This document shows, one piece after another, positions 45,471-54,392 of a DNA stretch of 64,000 bases. The stretch spans positions 18,789-82,788 of the forward strand of contig DATCKN010000022.1 in NCBI GenBank assembly GCA_036562185.1. The letters run 5' to 3'. A program made the translations under genes and the position numbers. This DNA comes from Thermoclostridium sp036562185 (lineage in GTDB: Bacteria; Bacillota; Clostridia; DSM-8532). The notes beneath the pieces are model-generated. The model made no database searches, had not been told where the DNA came from, and saw nothing but the letters and a program-made list of their open reading frames with translations. Positions within the stretch are counted from its first letter, which is position 1. Each line of letters begins with the position of its first letter.

Positions 45471-45899
45471 ATGGATCAGCTTTTTTTGTTTGTAAATGCA
45501 GTGATCACATTTGTCGAAACTCGAATAAAGGGGAAGATTGATTATAACGAATTAGCAGCAGCAACAGGATTTTCGTTGCCCTATGTCCGTGAGTTGTTTG
45601 CCGGCCAAACGAATAAGTCACTCTACCGCTATATTCTGGAGCGTAAAATTGCAAACGCTGCCTTTGAATGCAGGTATACCGACAAGACTCTGGTTACCAT
45701 CGGAATGGAGTATGGCTTTAACAATGCAGATGCTTTTACCAGGGCTTTTAAAAGGATTACTGGAGTGACTCCGTCTGAATTCCGAAAAATGAAAGTTAAC
45801 CTGAAAAGAGCCAAACTTTGTGCAGGAGTTTACGGTGTTGAGCTTCCTGTCCTTAATCAGAATGAATCAATGAAAGGTGAAGAAAATCATGAGAAGTAG
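45471..45899 (+). CDS. Small AraC-family transcription regulator
   Basis: A 142-residue protein made of little more than the AraC DNA-binding domain. Two helix-turn-helix units are visible: FSLPYVRELFAGQTNKS (about 33-49) and the second ending GFNNADAFTRAFKRITGVTPSEFR (about 80-105), the AraC signature. The N-terminal ligand domain usual in the family is absent; about 35 residues follow the signature. It overlaps the next gene by 11 bases, so the two form one unit, and the neighbour may sense or act on the same signal. Confidence 0.9.
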   Translation: MDQLFLFVNAVITFVETRIKGKIDYNELAAATGFSLPYVRELFAGQTNKSLYRYILERKIANAAFECRYTDKTLVTIGMEYGFNNADAFTRAFKRITGVTPSEFRKMKVNLKRAKLCAGVYGVELPVLNQNESMKGEENHEK

Positions 45900-46950
45900 T
45901 GAAGCAAATCAGGAACAAATGATTTTACTGGGGGTACCCAGAGTTCAGTACGGTCCCGAAGGGCTGACACCCTTCCCGGCTTGCTTGAGAGCTTGCGCAA
46001 ATTATATCGGTATAGATGTAAGTTATGACTATGCAATGGCAGCAAGTGGTGCGGCATTCAGGCTGACATGGGACGAAACACAATGGAATTTGGGAAATGT
46101 CGATTCAGTTTTTACTTATGATGACCCGGAGCGCGTGTTCAGGCAGGGTATTGAATCAACTGGCTGTTCCTTCCGTTTCCTGGGCAGGGAAAACAGTACA
46201 AAGGAAGAGTTCATTGCTTTTATAAAACCACAAATAGACAAGGGAATACCTGTTATTGCGCTGGGAATTATCGGACCGCCCGAAGCCTGCATTGTAACAG
46301 GCTATCGCAACGGTGGAAACACCCTGCTTGGATGGAATTTTTTCCAGGATAATCCCGAGCTTAATCGTGATGTTACTTTTGATCAATCGGGCTATTTTAT
46401 TACCGATCGCTGGTGGGATAATCCAGAGACATTGGCTGTCATGGCACTTGAACCGGCAGATACAGGAAAAGCAGATGTAAAAACCATACTGAACAATGCC
46501 ATTGATGCAATGACCGGCCGCAAGTGCGGTGTTTATGCAAAAGGGTTGCTGGCGTATGAAGCATGGATAAAGGCTGTGGCAGATGACAGTGATTTTTCGG
46601 AAGATATGATTATGCCGCTGCTGGCCGAGAGACTGTTCACTCATGACGATGCCATTGATTGTATTGCAGATGGAAGGTATAACGCCGCCAAGTTCATGAA
46701 AAAAGCAGCAGAACAATATCCTGAGCAAAGAGCGCTTTTTGAAAAGGCATCAACATATTTCATGGAAATTTCCAAAGTCTCCGCGAAGTTGTATGAAGTT
46801 TTGGGCGGATGGGAACGTGGTGAGAAACAGATGCGCAATTTCGCCAGAGCTGATGTGAGAAAAAGAACAGTGCAGTTAATCCGGGAGGCAAAAGAATATG
46901 ATGAAAAAGCTTTTGCCATCATGAAACAGTTGGCTGATTGCTTAAAGTAA
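45889..46950 (+). CDS. C39-peptidase-like / BtrH N-terminal-like protein
   Basis: A 353-residue protein of uncertain function. Residues 14-40 (GVPRVQYG ... FPACLRACANYIG) resemble the start of C39-like cysteine peptidase folds, with Gln20 and Cys32 in the expected spacing, and residues about 140-165 (GIPVIALG ... EACIVTGYRNGG) resemble the strand that normally carries the catalytic His; here that position reads Glu, so it may be an inactive or differently acting member, as in BtrH-type acyltransfer proteins. The C-terminal half is helical. No signal peptide. The ATG at 45889 has AGGTG 8 bases upstream. Transcribed with the AraC-like gene. Confidence 0.5.
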   Translation: MRSSEANQEQMILLGVPRVQYGPEGLTPFPACLRACANYIGIDVSYDYAMAASGAAFRLTWDETQWNLGNVDSVFTYDDPERVFRQGIESTGCSFRFLGRENSTKEEFIAFIKPQIDKGIPVIALGIIGPPEACIVTGYRNGGNTLLGWNFFQDNPELNRDVTFDQSGYFITDRWWDNPETLAVMALEPADTGKADVKTILNNAIDAMTGRKCGVYAKGLLAYEAWIKAVADDSDFSEDMIMPLLAERLFTHDDAIDCIADGRYNAAKFMKKAAEQYPEQRALFEKASTYFMEISKVSAKLYEVLGGWERGEKQMRNFARADVRKRTVQLIREAKEYDEKAFAIMKQLADCLK

Positions 46951-47082
46951 ACTGTTACATAAAACCGAACCGAGGAGTTTTATAACGGCGCTGGTTCGGA
47001 TAGTTTAAATGAAAAGCCGATCTTTTGGATATCATGCTAAAAATAACAGAATAAATCATGGTAATTTATGCAAAATATATAA

Positions 47083-47111
47083 TTGACAAAAAAAGTCAGC
47101 TGTGCTACAAT
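47083..47111 (+). promoter_or_regulatory. Promoter of the trp operon
   Basis: TTGACA at 47083-47088, 17 bases, TACAAT at 47106-47111. Transcription should begin near 47118, about 370 bases ahead of trpE. Confidence 0.85.
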
Positions 47112-47159
47112 CAAAAAAATATTTTACTTAAATTAGCAACAAAGTAAGTCTGATATATC

Positions 47160-47427
47160 GCATAAACCGTAGAGCAAGAGTAGTAAGAATAATCACTTGC
47201 ATTCAGAGAGCCGTGGTTGGTGTGATACGGTTGCAAGCTTATTCCGAATGGACTTGCGAGGGAAGCCCGAAATCGAAAGAGAGTAGTCGCTTACGGGGGC
47301 CCTGCCCGTTATCAGCTGGGTGCATATGTTGGTATGCAGTAATGAGTGGGCGTAGCAATACGCCAATTTGGGTGGCACCGCAGAAGTTGAAGCTTTTGTC
47401 CCTTAGTTGGGATAAAAGCTTTTTTTA
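47160..47427 (+). promoter_or_regulatory. Tryptophan T-box leader of the trp operon
   Basis: Second T-box in the window. T-box sequence GGGTGGCACCGCAG at 47370-47383; specifier GAA-TGG-A with TGG at 47249-47251, indicating tRNA-Trp. Stem I contains AGAGTAGT and AGAGAGCCG like the leader at 5361. The leader thus measures charging of tRNA-Trp and opens the operon when tryptophan is short; no TRAP site was noticed. Confidence 0.96.
47391..47426 (+). terminator. T-box regulated terminator (trp operon leader)
   Basis: AGCTTTTGTCCC (47391-47402) pairs with GGGATAAAAGCT (47409-47420), followed by TTTTTT. Confidence 0.93.
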
Positions 47428-47491
47428 TATCCTTTTTAGATTGTTGCTTAGGGTATGAAAACCAACAAATAAATTCAAAGGGGTGATTACT

Positions 47492-48949
47492 GTGATAATT
47501 CCAGATTACAATGAAATCCGGAATCTGGCAAAGAAGTACAATGTAATTCCGGTATGCAGGGAAATTTATGCAGACATTACAACTCCGATAGCGCTTCTTA
47601 TGAAAATTTCCCGGATAAGCCAAAGATACTGCCTGCTTGAGAGCATTGAAGGCGGTGAAAAATGGGGAAGATACTCGTTTATATGCTTCGATCCTGTGGC
47701 GTGTGTTTCGTGCAAAAATGGAGAAATAACTTTTGAGGACAGCGGGAAAAAAGTATTGCATTCGCTTAATCCTCTTGATGAATTAAGGAATTACCTTGCG
47801 AAATATAAAACACCGAGGCTTAAAGAAATTCCCCCTTTCACAGGAGGGTTTGTGGGATATTTTTCCTACAGCATGATTGGTTACACCGAACGGGTTTTAA
47901 ACTTAAGGAGCAGTGAATTCAATGATTTTGACCTTATGCTGTTTGAAAAGGTAATCGCCTATGACCATCTAAAGCAAAAGATTAACGTAATTGTAAACAT
48001 GGCAGCTGACAATGTAGCTGAAAACTACAAAAAAGCCCTTAACGAGATTGATGGAATTGTCAGGCTGATTACACAGCAGACTGTAATAGAAAAAACAGAA
48101 ATGGAAAGTAAACCCTTCTTCACCAGCAATGTGTCCAGGGAAGAGTACTGCGGTATTGTTGAGAAAGCAAAGGAATATATAAGGAATGGGGATATATTCC
48201 AGGTCGTGCTTTCCAGGCGTTTTGAAACAGAATACAAGGATAGCCTTTTAAATGCCTACAGGGTTCTGAGGACAACAAATCCGTCACCATACATGGTATT
48301 CATGCAAAAGGACGAAGTTCAGCTTATCGGTGCATCCCCCGAAACCCTTGTAAAGCTGCAAAACGGCAAGCTAACAACTTTTCCGATTGCCGGAACCAGA
48401 CCACGCGGAAAAAACGGCGAAGAAGACAGGGCTCTGGAAAAGGAACTGCTGGAAGATGAAAAGGAACTGGCCGAACATGATATGCTGGTTGACCTTGCAA
48501 GAAATGATCTTGGGAAAATATCAAAGTATTCCAGCGTGAATGTTGTAAATTATAAATCAATACAGCGCTATTCAAAAGTTATGCATATCACTTCAGAAGT
48601 GGAGAGCTTTATAGAAGAAGGAAAGGACGCCTTTGATGCGATAGCAGCGCTTCTGCCTGCAGGTACATTGTCAGGAGCTCCCAAAATACGCGCATGCGAG
48701 ATTATTGAGGAACTCGAAAAAGAACCAAGGGGCATATATGGCGGGGCAATAGGTTATATAGACTTTACAGGAAACATGGATACGTGCATTGCAATACGCA
48801 TGGCGGTAAAGAAGAATGGCAGGGTGTATGTTCAGGCCGGTGCAGGTATTGTCGCAGACAGTGTCCCTGAAAAAGAATATCTGGAATCGGAAAACAAGGC
48901 CAAAGCCGTAATGGAAGCTATTTTAAAAGCAAGCGAGGTGGATCTTTAA
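47492..48949 (+). CDS. trpE: Anthranilate synthase component I
   Basis: A 485-residue chorismate-using enzyme, the first step to tryptophan. The feedback motif LLES (about residues 48-51) for tryptophan binding is intact, so the enzyme should be inhibited by product. Catalytic-core motifs: PSPYMVFMQ, SPETLVKL, IAGTRPRG and GAPKIRACEIIEELE. GTG start at 47492 with AAAGGGG upstream; the frame is open from 47483. It overlaps trpG by one base (TAATG). Confidence 0.97.
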   Translation: MIIPDYNEIRNLAKKYNVIPVCREIYADITTPIALLMKISRISQRYCLLESIEGGEKWGRYSFICFDPVACVSCKNGEITFEDSGKKVLHSLNPLDELRNYLAKYKTPRLKEIPPFTGGFVGYFSYSMIGYTERVLNLRSSEFNDFDLMLFEKVIAYDHLKQKINVIVNMAADNVAENYKKALNEIDGIVRLITQQTVIEKTEMESKPFFTSNVSREEYCGIVEKAKEYIRNGDIFQVVLSRRFETEYKDSLLNAYRVLRTTNPSPYMVFMQKDEVQLIGASPETLVKLQNGKLTTFPIAGTRPRGKNGEEDRALEKELLEDEKELAEHDMLVDLARNDLGKISKYSSVNVVNYKSIQRYSKVMHITSEVESFIEEGKDAFDAIAALLPAGTLSGAPKIRACEIIEELEKEPRGIYGGAIGYIDFTGNMDTCIAIRMAVKKNGRVYVQAGAGIVADSVPEKEYLESENKAKAVMEAILKASEVDL

Positions 48950-49530
48950 TGATTTTGTTAATTGATAACTACGACAGCTTTGCTTACAACCTGGTACAGC
49001 TTGCCGGAAGCTTTAATCCTGGTATTGTGGTGATCCGCAATGATGAAAAAACCATTGAAGAAATAGAAGTAATGCGCCCGTCGCACATTATTATTTCACC
49101 CGGGCCGGGCTATCCGAAAAATGCAGGCATATGTGAAGAGCTGATTGATTATATGAAGGGCAGAGCTCCCATTCTCGGAATATGTCTTGGACATCAGGCA
49201 ATATGCGAGGTGTTTGGGGCATCAATTGCACATGCTAAAAAACTGATGCACGGAAAGCAAAGCAGCATTCATATTGCCAACGGAAGCAGAGTGTTTAGAG
49301 GACTTCCGCCTATAATACAGGCAGCGAGGTACCATTCGCTGATAGCTGAACGGGAATCACTTCCCGATGAACTTCTGGTTATAGCAGAAGATGATGAAGG
49401 CGAAGTTATGGGAGTAAAACACAGGGATTATGAGATATATGGCCTGCAATTTCACCCCGAATCCATCCTGACCCCCCAGGGGGCTATAATAATGAAAAAT
49501 TTCCTTAAGATTGGCGGTGAAACATTATGA
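48949..49530 (+). CDS. trpG: Anthranilate synthase component II (glutamine amidotransferase)
   Basis: A 193-residue class I glutamine amidotransferase supplying ammonia to TrpE. Catalytic Cys79 in GICLGHQAI; His and Glu of the triad in LQFHPES. In some clostridia the same protein also serves folate synthesis (PabA role); no separate pabA is seen here. Coupled to trpE and trpD by short overlaps. Confidence 0.96.
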   Translation: MILLIDNYDSFAYNLVQLAGSFNPGIVVIRNDEKTIEEIEVMRPSHIIISPGPGYPKNAGICEELIDYMKGRAPILGICLGHQAICEVFGASIAHAKKLMHGKQSSIHIANGSRVFRGLPPIIQAARYHSLIAERESLPDELLVIAEDDEGEVMGVKHRDYEIYGLQFHPESILTPQGAIIMKNFLKIGGETL

Positions 49531-50537
49531 TAAAGGAAGCCATCCAGAAATTATTGGACAGGGAAGACCTGACTTTCGAAATGACCAAATCGGTAATGGA
49601 CGAGATCATGAACGGGACTGCAACAAATGCCCAGATAGCATCCTTTATTACAGCAATGAGAATGAAAGGCGAAACAATAGATGAAATCACGGCCTGTGCG
49701 ACAATTATGAGAAAATACGGCACAAAACTTAAGCATGACGGCGATGTTCTCGATATTGTCGGAACTGGTGGAGACAGGTCTTACACGTTTAATATATCCA
49801 CAGTGTCATCATTTGTGATTTCCGCAGCGGGCGTACCTGTGGCAAAACACGGCAACAGGAGCGTATCAAGCAAATGCGGCAGCGCAGATGTGCTGGAAGC
49901 TTTGGGAGTAAAAATAGATATACCTGTTTCAAAAAGTGAAAAAATACTGAAAGAAATCGGAATGTGTTTCATGTTTGCTCCATATTATCATTCTTCAATG
50001 AAATATGCCGCACCGGTAAGAAAAGAACTTGGTGTACGCACGGTTTTCAATATTCTGGGGCCGCTTTCAAGTCCTGCGAATGCAAATTGTCAACTACTTG
50101 GTGTTTATGATGAAAACCTGGTAGAACCTCTTGCAAGGGTGCTTTCAAATCTTGGAGTGAAAAAGGCCATGGTGGTGCATGGGCATGACGGCCTTGATGA
50201 AATAACGCTGACCACATCATCCACTGTCTGTGAAGTAAATAACGGGTATTTGAACAGTTTCTTCCTCGACCCGCGCCAGTTCGGGTTTGAGTATTGCAAG
50301 CCGGAGGATCTGGTTGGTGGCGGGCCCGAAGAAAATGCAGGGATTGCAAGAAGAATATTGAGCGGCGAAAAAGGTCCTAAGCGGGATATAGTGCTTTTGA
50401 ATTCTGCTGTCTGCCTTTATATGTTTTACGATAACGTTACATTACGGGAATGCGTGAAAATCGCACAGGAGACAATTGACAGCGGCAGGGCAATGGAGCA
50501 GTTGAACAGGTTTGTCAAGCTGTCCAATGAGGATTAA
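49527..50537 (+). CDS. trpD: Anthranilate phosphoribosyltransferase
   Basis: A 336-residue enzyme adding phosphoribose from PRPP to anthranilate. The PRPP loop DIVGTGGDRSYTFNIST and KHGNRSVSSKCGSAD are present. ATGA overlap with trpG. The separate trpG and trpD (not fused) is the Gram-positive arrangement. Confidence 0.97.
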   Translation: MIKEAIQKLLDREDLTFEMTKSVMDEIMNGTATNAQIASFITAMRMKGETIDEITACATIMRKYGTKLKHDGDVLDIVGTGGDRSYTFNISTVSSFVISAAGVPVAKHGNRSVSSKCGSADVLEALGVKIDIPVSKSEKILKEIGMCFMFAPYYHSSMKYAAPVRKELGVRTVFNILGPLSSPANANCQLLGVYDENLVEPLARVLSNLGVKKAMVVHGHDGLDEITLTTSSTVCEVNNGYLNSFFLDPRQFGFEYCKPEDLVGGGPEENAGIARRILSGEKGPKRDIVLLNSAVCLYMFYDNVTLRECVKIAQETIDSGRAMEQLNRFVKLSNED

Positions 50538-50554
50538 GAAAACGGGGGATTGGA

Positions 50555-51358
50555 ATGTTTCTAGAAGTTCTTGCACAATCCACGAGAAGGAGAGTTGAAT
50601 CCGCCAAAAAAGAGGTTAGCCTTGATGATTTGAAATCTCAGGTTTTTTATGACGGCAATGTTAAAAGGTTTCACAGGCGGGAAGACTTTGCGTTTGAAAA
50701 AAGCCTGAAAAGCGATGGAATCTCGTTCATATGCGAAGTTAAAAAGGCATCACCGTCAAAGGGAATTATAGCGCCGTTCTTTCCGTACCTTGAAATTGCC
50801 AAAGATTACGAAAATGCCGGGGCAGATGCGATATCGGTGCTGACCGAACCGGAGTATTTTAAAGGAAATGACCTGTTCCTGGAAGAAATCAGCGAAATTG
50901 TCGGTATTCCTGTGCTGCGCAAGGATTTTATCATTGATGAGTATCAGATATATGAGGCAAAACTCATTGGAGCGGATGCGGTTTTACTGATCTGTGCGCT
51001 GCATGATACCGGTACCATAAAAAAATACATTGAGATATGTGACGAACTGGGGCTTTCCGCACTGGTCGAAGCCCATACCGAAGAAGAAGTCAAATCGGCA
51101 GTTAAGGCCGGTGCCAGAATAATCGGTGTAAACAACCGGGATTTAAAGACATTTCAGGTGGATATAAAGAACTGTATCGCTTTAAGGAAACTTGTTCCTG
51201 AAGGCATTGTCTATGTTGCAGAGAGCGGAATTCAAACACCCGGGGATATATCAATGCTTGAGAAAGCCGGCATCAACGCTGTTTTAATCGGAGAAGCCCT
51301 TATGAGAAGCAATGATAAAAAAGCCATGCTTTTATACCTTAAGGGCGGCAGAGGTTAA
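50555..51358 (+). CDS. trpC: Indole-3-glycerol phosphate synthase
   Basis: A 267-residue TIM-barrel enzyme closing the indole ring. Motifs CEVKKASPSKG, LRKDFIID (catalytic Lys), LVEAHTEEEV, IGVNNRDLKTF and VAESGI line the active site. It is not fused with TrpF. GGGGGATTGG lies before the ATG. Confidence 0.97.
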   Translation: MFLEVLAQSTRRRVESAKKEVSLDDLKSQVFYDGNVKRFHRREDFAFEKSLKSDGISFICEVKKASPSKGIIAPFFPYLEIAKDYENAGADAISVLTEPEYFKGNDLFLEEISEIVGIPVLRKDFIIDEYQIYEAKLIGADAVLLICALHDTGTIKKYIEICDELGLSALVEAHTEEEVKSAVKAGARIIGVNNRDLKTFQVDIKNCIALRKLVPEGIVYVAESGIQTPGDISMLEKAGINAVLIGEALMRSNDKKAMLLYLKGGRG

Positions 51359-51377
51359 AAAATCGGGAGGGTTTATA

Positions 51378-52016
51378 ATGGCAAAGATAAAAATATGCGG
51401 TATAACCCGGGAACAGGATATAGATGCAGTAAATGCAGTTCTTCCCGATTACATTGGTTTTGTTTTCGCAAAAAGCAAAAGGCAGGTTGATGAGAATAGG
51501 GCAAAAGAACTTAAAAGACGTTTGGATCCCCGTATAAAAGCCGTTGGAGTGTTTGTCAATGAAGAAGTAGAAAAGGTTATTAAATTATGCACTTTGCATG
51601 TGATTGATCTGGTTCAGCTGCATGGCGATGAAAATGACGACTATATCAAACGGCTGAAAAATAATGTACCGAATAAAATTATCAGGGCAGTAAGGGTAAA
51701 AGGCAGGGAGGATATCGAAAAGGCACAGGCGTTATTAAGTGATTACCTGCTGTTTGATACATATCAGGAAAAAGATTACGGCGGTACAGGAAAGACTTTT
51801 GACTGGTCGATGATTCCGGCCATGAGAAAGCCGTTTTTCCTCGCAGGAGGGATTAACCTGTACAACGCGGCACATGCGATAAAGCACAATCCTTACTGCA
51901 TTGATGTGAGCAGCGGTGTGGAAACCAACGGACTCAAAGACCCAAAGAAAATTACGGATATCATAAGGCTCACAAGGAAATTAACAGGGCAACCGGTAAA
52001 TACAGAACTTGGCTAA
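51378..52016 (+). CDS. trpF: Phosphoribosylanthranilate isomerase
   Basis: A 212-residue TIM-barrel isomerase. It begins MAKIKICGITRE with the catalytic Cys, has VQLHGDE and ends with the DVSSGVET phosphate-binding loop. The ATG at 51378 follows CGGGAGG; a longer frame from 51312 overlaps trpC and is not used. About 140 bases separate it from trpB, the largest gap in the operon. Confidence 0.96.
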   Translation: MAKIKICGITREQDIDAVNAVLPDYIGFVFAKSKRQVDENRAKELKRRLDPRIKAVGVFVNEEVEKVIKLCTLHVIDLVQLHGDENDDYIKRLKNNVPNKIIRAVRVKGREDIEKAQALLSDYLLFDTYQEKDYGGTGKTFDWSMIPAMRKPFFLAGGINLYNAAHAIKHNPYCIDVSSGVETNGLKDPKKITDIIRLTRKLTGQPVNTELG

Positions 52017-52155
52017 AAAATGGTTTATGCAATAAAGTACAAGCATTTCGAAATATTGCAGACCAGGTTACACGAGATTTTTATATTTCAGAACTGCTTG
52101 CCGGTTGAAACTGTATTAAACTGCTTTTTATAAAAAACGAGAAGGAGGAGAATGC

Positions 52156-53340
52156 ATGGGAAAGGGAAGATTTGGCATCCATGGCGGGCAGTATATTCCT
52201 GAAACGCTTATGAATGCGGTAATTGAGCTAGAACAGGCATATAACAGGTTTAAGGACGATCCCGCTTTCAAAGCGGAGCTTAATGATCTGCTCGTAAATT
52301 ATGCGGGAAGGCCGTCACTTTTGTATTATGCGAAAAAGATGACCCAGGATCTGGGTGGGGCAAAGATATATCTCAAAAGAGAAGATCTGAACCATACAGG
52401 TTCCCATAAAATAAATAATGTGCTGGGGCAGGTGCTTCTTGCGAAGTATATGGGAAAAACACGGGTAATTGCCGAAACCGGAGCAGGCCAGCACGGTGTT
52501 GCCACCGCAACTGCCGCTGCGCTGATGGGTATGGAATGTGAAATATTCATGGGCAAGGAAGATACCGACCGCCAGGCGTTAAATGTTTACCGCATGAAGC
52601 TGCTTGGCGCAAAAGTTCATGTGGTGACAAGCGGCACGCAAACACTTAAGGACGCGGTGAATGAAACTCTCAAGGAATGGAGCAGGCGTGTTGATGACAC
52701 CCATTATGTGCTGGGGTCGGTAATGGGACCGCATCCGTTCCCTACTATTGTCCGCGATTTTCAGAGAATCATTGGATGCGAAGTCAGAAAACAAATGCTT
52801 GAGATGGAGGGGAGGCTGCCTGATGTTCTGATTGCCTGTGTTGGAGGAGGAAGTAACGCAATTGGGCTGTTTCATGATTTTATTGACGAGCCTGCTGTAC
52901 GACTTATTGGCTGTGAAGCGGCAGGGTTAGGTATTGATACCGACAGGAATGCTGCAACATTGTCGACGGGGAAGGTAGGAATTTTCCATGGCATGAAATC
53001 ATACTTCTGCCAGGATGAGTACGGTCAGATTGCACCGGTTTACTCCATTTCTGCGGGGCTCGACTATCCCGGTGTGGGTCCTGAGCACGCTTACCTGCAT
53101 GACACCGGAAGGGCAGAATACGTGGCAATTAAAGATGAAGAAGCTGTAGAAGCATTCGAATACCTGTCACGTACCGAAGGAATTATTCCTGCAATTGAAA
53201 GTGCTCATGCAGTTGCTTATGCTATGAAACTTGCACCGGCATTGAGCAAGGATAAGATTATAGTTATCGGGCTTTCGGGCAGGGGAGACAAGGATGTTGC
53301 ATCAATAGCGCGATACAGGGGGGTTGAGATCAATGAGTAA
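52156..53340 (+). CDS. trpB: Tryptophan synthase beta chain (canonical TrpB1)
   Basis: A 394-residue PLP enzyme, the TrpA-partnered form. Schiff-base Lys in HTGSHKINN; ETGAGQHGVATA and the phosphate loop GGGSNAIG. It condenses indole, channelled from TrpA, with serine. GAAGGAGGAG precedes the ATG. It contrasts with the TrpB2 at 5711, so the genome has two beta-type enzymes under the same T-box type. Confidence 0.97.
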   Translation: MGKGRFGIHGGQYIPETLMNAVIELEQAYNRFKDDPAFKAELNDLLVNYAGRPSLLYYAKKMTQDLGGAKIYLKREDLNHTGSHKINNVLGQVLLAKYMGKTRVIAETGAGQHGVATATAAALMGMECEIFMGKEDTDRQALNVYRMKLLGAKVHVVTSGTQTLKDAVNETLKEWSRRVDDTHYVLGSVMGPHPFPTIVRDFQRIIGCEVRKQMLEMEGRLPDVLIACVGGGSNAIGLFHDFIDEPAVRLIGCEAAGLGIDTDRNAATLSTGKVGIFHGMKSYFCQDEYGQIAPVYSISAGLDYPGVGPEHAYLHDTGRAEYVAIKDEEAVEAFEYLSRTEGIIPAIESAHAVAYAMKLAPALSKDKIIVIGLSGRGDKDVASIARYRGVEINE

Positions 53341-54115
53341 TATTCAGAAGGCATTTTCACATGGAAAAGCTTTTATTCCGTTCATAACTTCCGGCGATCC
53401 CTCGTTAGAAATAACAGAACAGCTGGTGCTTCAAATGGCGAAAGCCGGAGCTGATTTAATAGAACTGGGAATTCCGTTTTCCGATCCTGTTGCCGAAGGC
53501 GAGGTAATACAGGCAGCAAACATGCGTGCATTGTCGGGCGGAGTAACGGTGGATAAAATATTTGACATGGTCAGGCGCATACGTAAAACATGCTCTGTAC
53601 CGATTGCTTTTATGACATATGCAAATCCGGTATTTGCTTATGGATCTGAAAAATTTTTAAGTAACTGCCGGGAAGCAGGCGTTGACGGGCTTATTATTCC
53701 CGATCTGCCTTATGAAGAAAAGGGGGAAATATTGCCCTATTGCTCCAAACATGGAGTAAGCCTGATCTCAATGATTGCGCCCACATCTAAAAACAGGATA
53801 ATTATGATAGCGAAAGAAGCCCAGGGGTTTATATACTGTGTATCATCGATGGGTGTGACCGGCGTAAGGCAGCATATCGGTGATGAAGTTAAGGAAATGA
53901 TTGAGATTGTGAAAACCGTTAATGACATTCCCTGTGCTGTTGGCTTTGGAGTTTCAACTCCAGAGCAGGCGGTGAAAATGGCCGGATTTGCCGATGGTGT
54001 TATTGTAGGAAGCGCAATTGTGAAGATAGTGGAAAAGTACGGATTTGAATGTGTGCCGCGTGTTGCCGAATATGTGCGTATTATGAAAAATGCGGTTGCA
54101 AATTGTACCCGATAA
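53333..54115 (+). CDS. trpA: Tryptophan synthase alpha chain
   Basis: A 260-residue TIM-barrel lyase splitting indole-3-glycerol phosphate. Catalytic Glu and Asp lie in DLIELGIPFSDPVAEG (as LIELGIPFSDP), and the phosphate loop GFGVSTPEQ is present. ATG at 53333 overlaps trpB by 8 bases with GGGGGG upstream. Last gene of the operon. Confidence 0.97.
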   Translation: MSNIQKAFSHGKAFIPFITSGDPSLEITEQLVLQMAKAGADLIELGIPFSDPVAEGEVIQAANMRALSGGVTVDKIFDMVRRIRKTCSVPIAFMTYANPVFAYGSEKFLSNCREAGVDGLIIPDLPYEEKGEILPYCSKHGVSLISMIAPTSKNRIIMIAKEAQGFIYCVSSMGVTGVRQHIGDEVKEMIEIVKTVNDIPCAVGFGVSTPEQAVKMAGFADGVIVGSAIVKIVEKYGFECVPRVAEYVRIMKNAVANCTR

Positions 54116-54330
54116 AAAGTAATTGCTAAACTAATCAATAAGCTGTACTATGCTGAGTGTTCCTAGCATTGTACAATTTCTGTGCGCCTTTAATGTGATA
54201 GGATATGGTGCGGTACCGGAAACAAGCGTTTCAGGTATTTGGTCCGGTTAAAAGTTTACTGCCATTTGTCCTGATTATTATGCCCGGTGAAAGTCATCGT
54301 CACATTTTACTCTCAGATCACCGTAAAAAT

Positions 54331-54358
54331 AACGCATCAACTTTAAGGTTGATGCGTT
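54331..54358 (-). terminator. Terminator between convergent serS and trpA
   Basis: AACGCATCAAC (54331-54341) and GTTGATGCGTT (54348-54358) form an 11-bp stem. On the minus strand it is followed by ATTTTTA, so it serves serS; on the plus strand the T-run is poor but it may also stop trp transcripts. Confidence 0.85.
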
Positions 54359-54392
54359 AAGCTTGTCATTATTTGAATTCGTTTACGCAGGA

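Larger units (their letters stand above)
46951..47491 (+). other. Intergenic and leader region of the trp operon
   Basis: About 540 bases holding the trp promoter, T-box and terminator described separately. The first 130 bases, after the C39-like gene, show no clear terminator. Confidence 0.7.
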
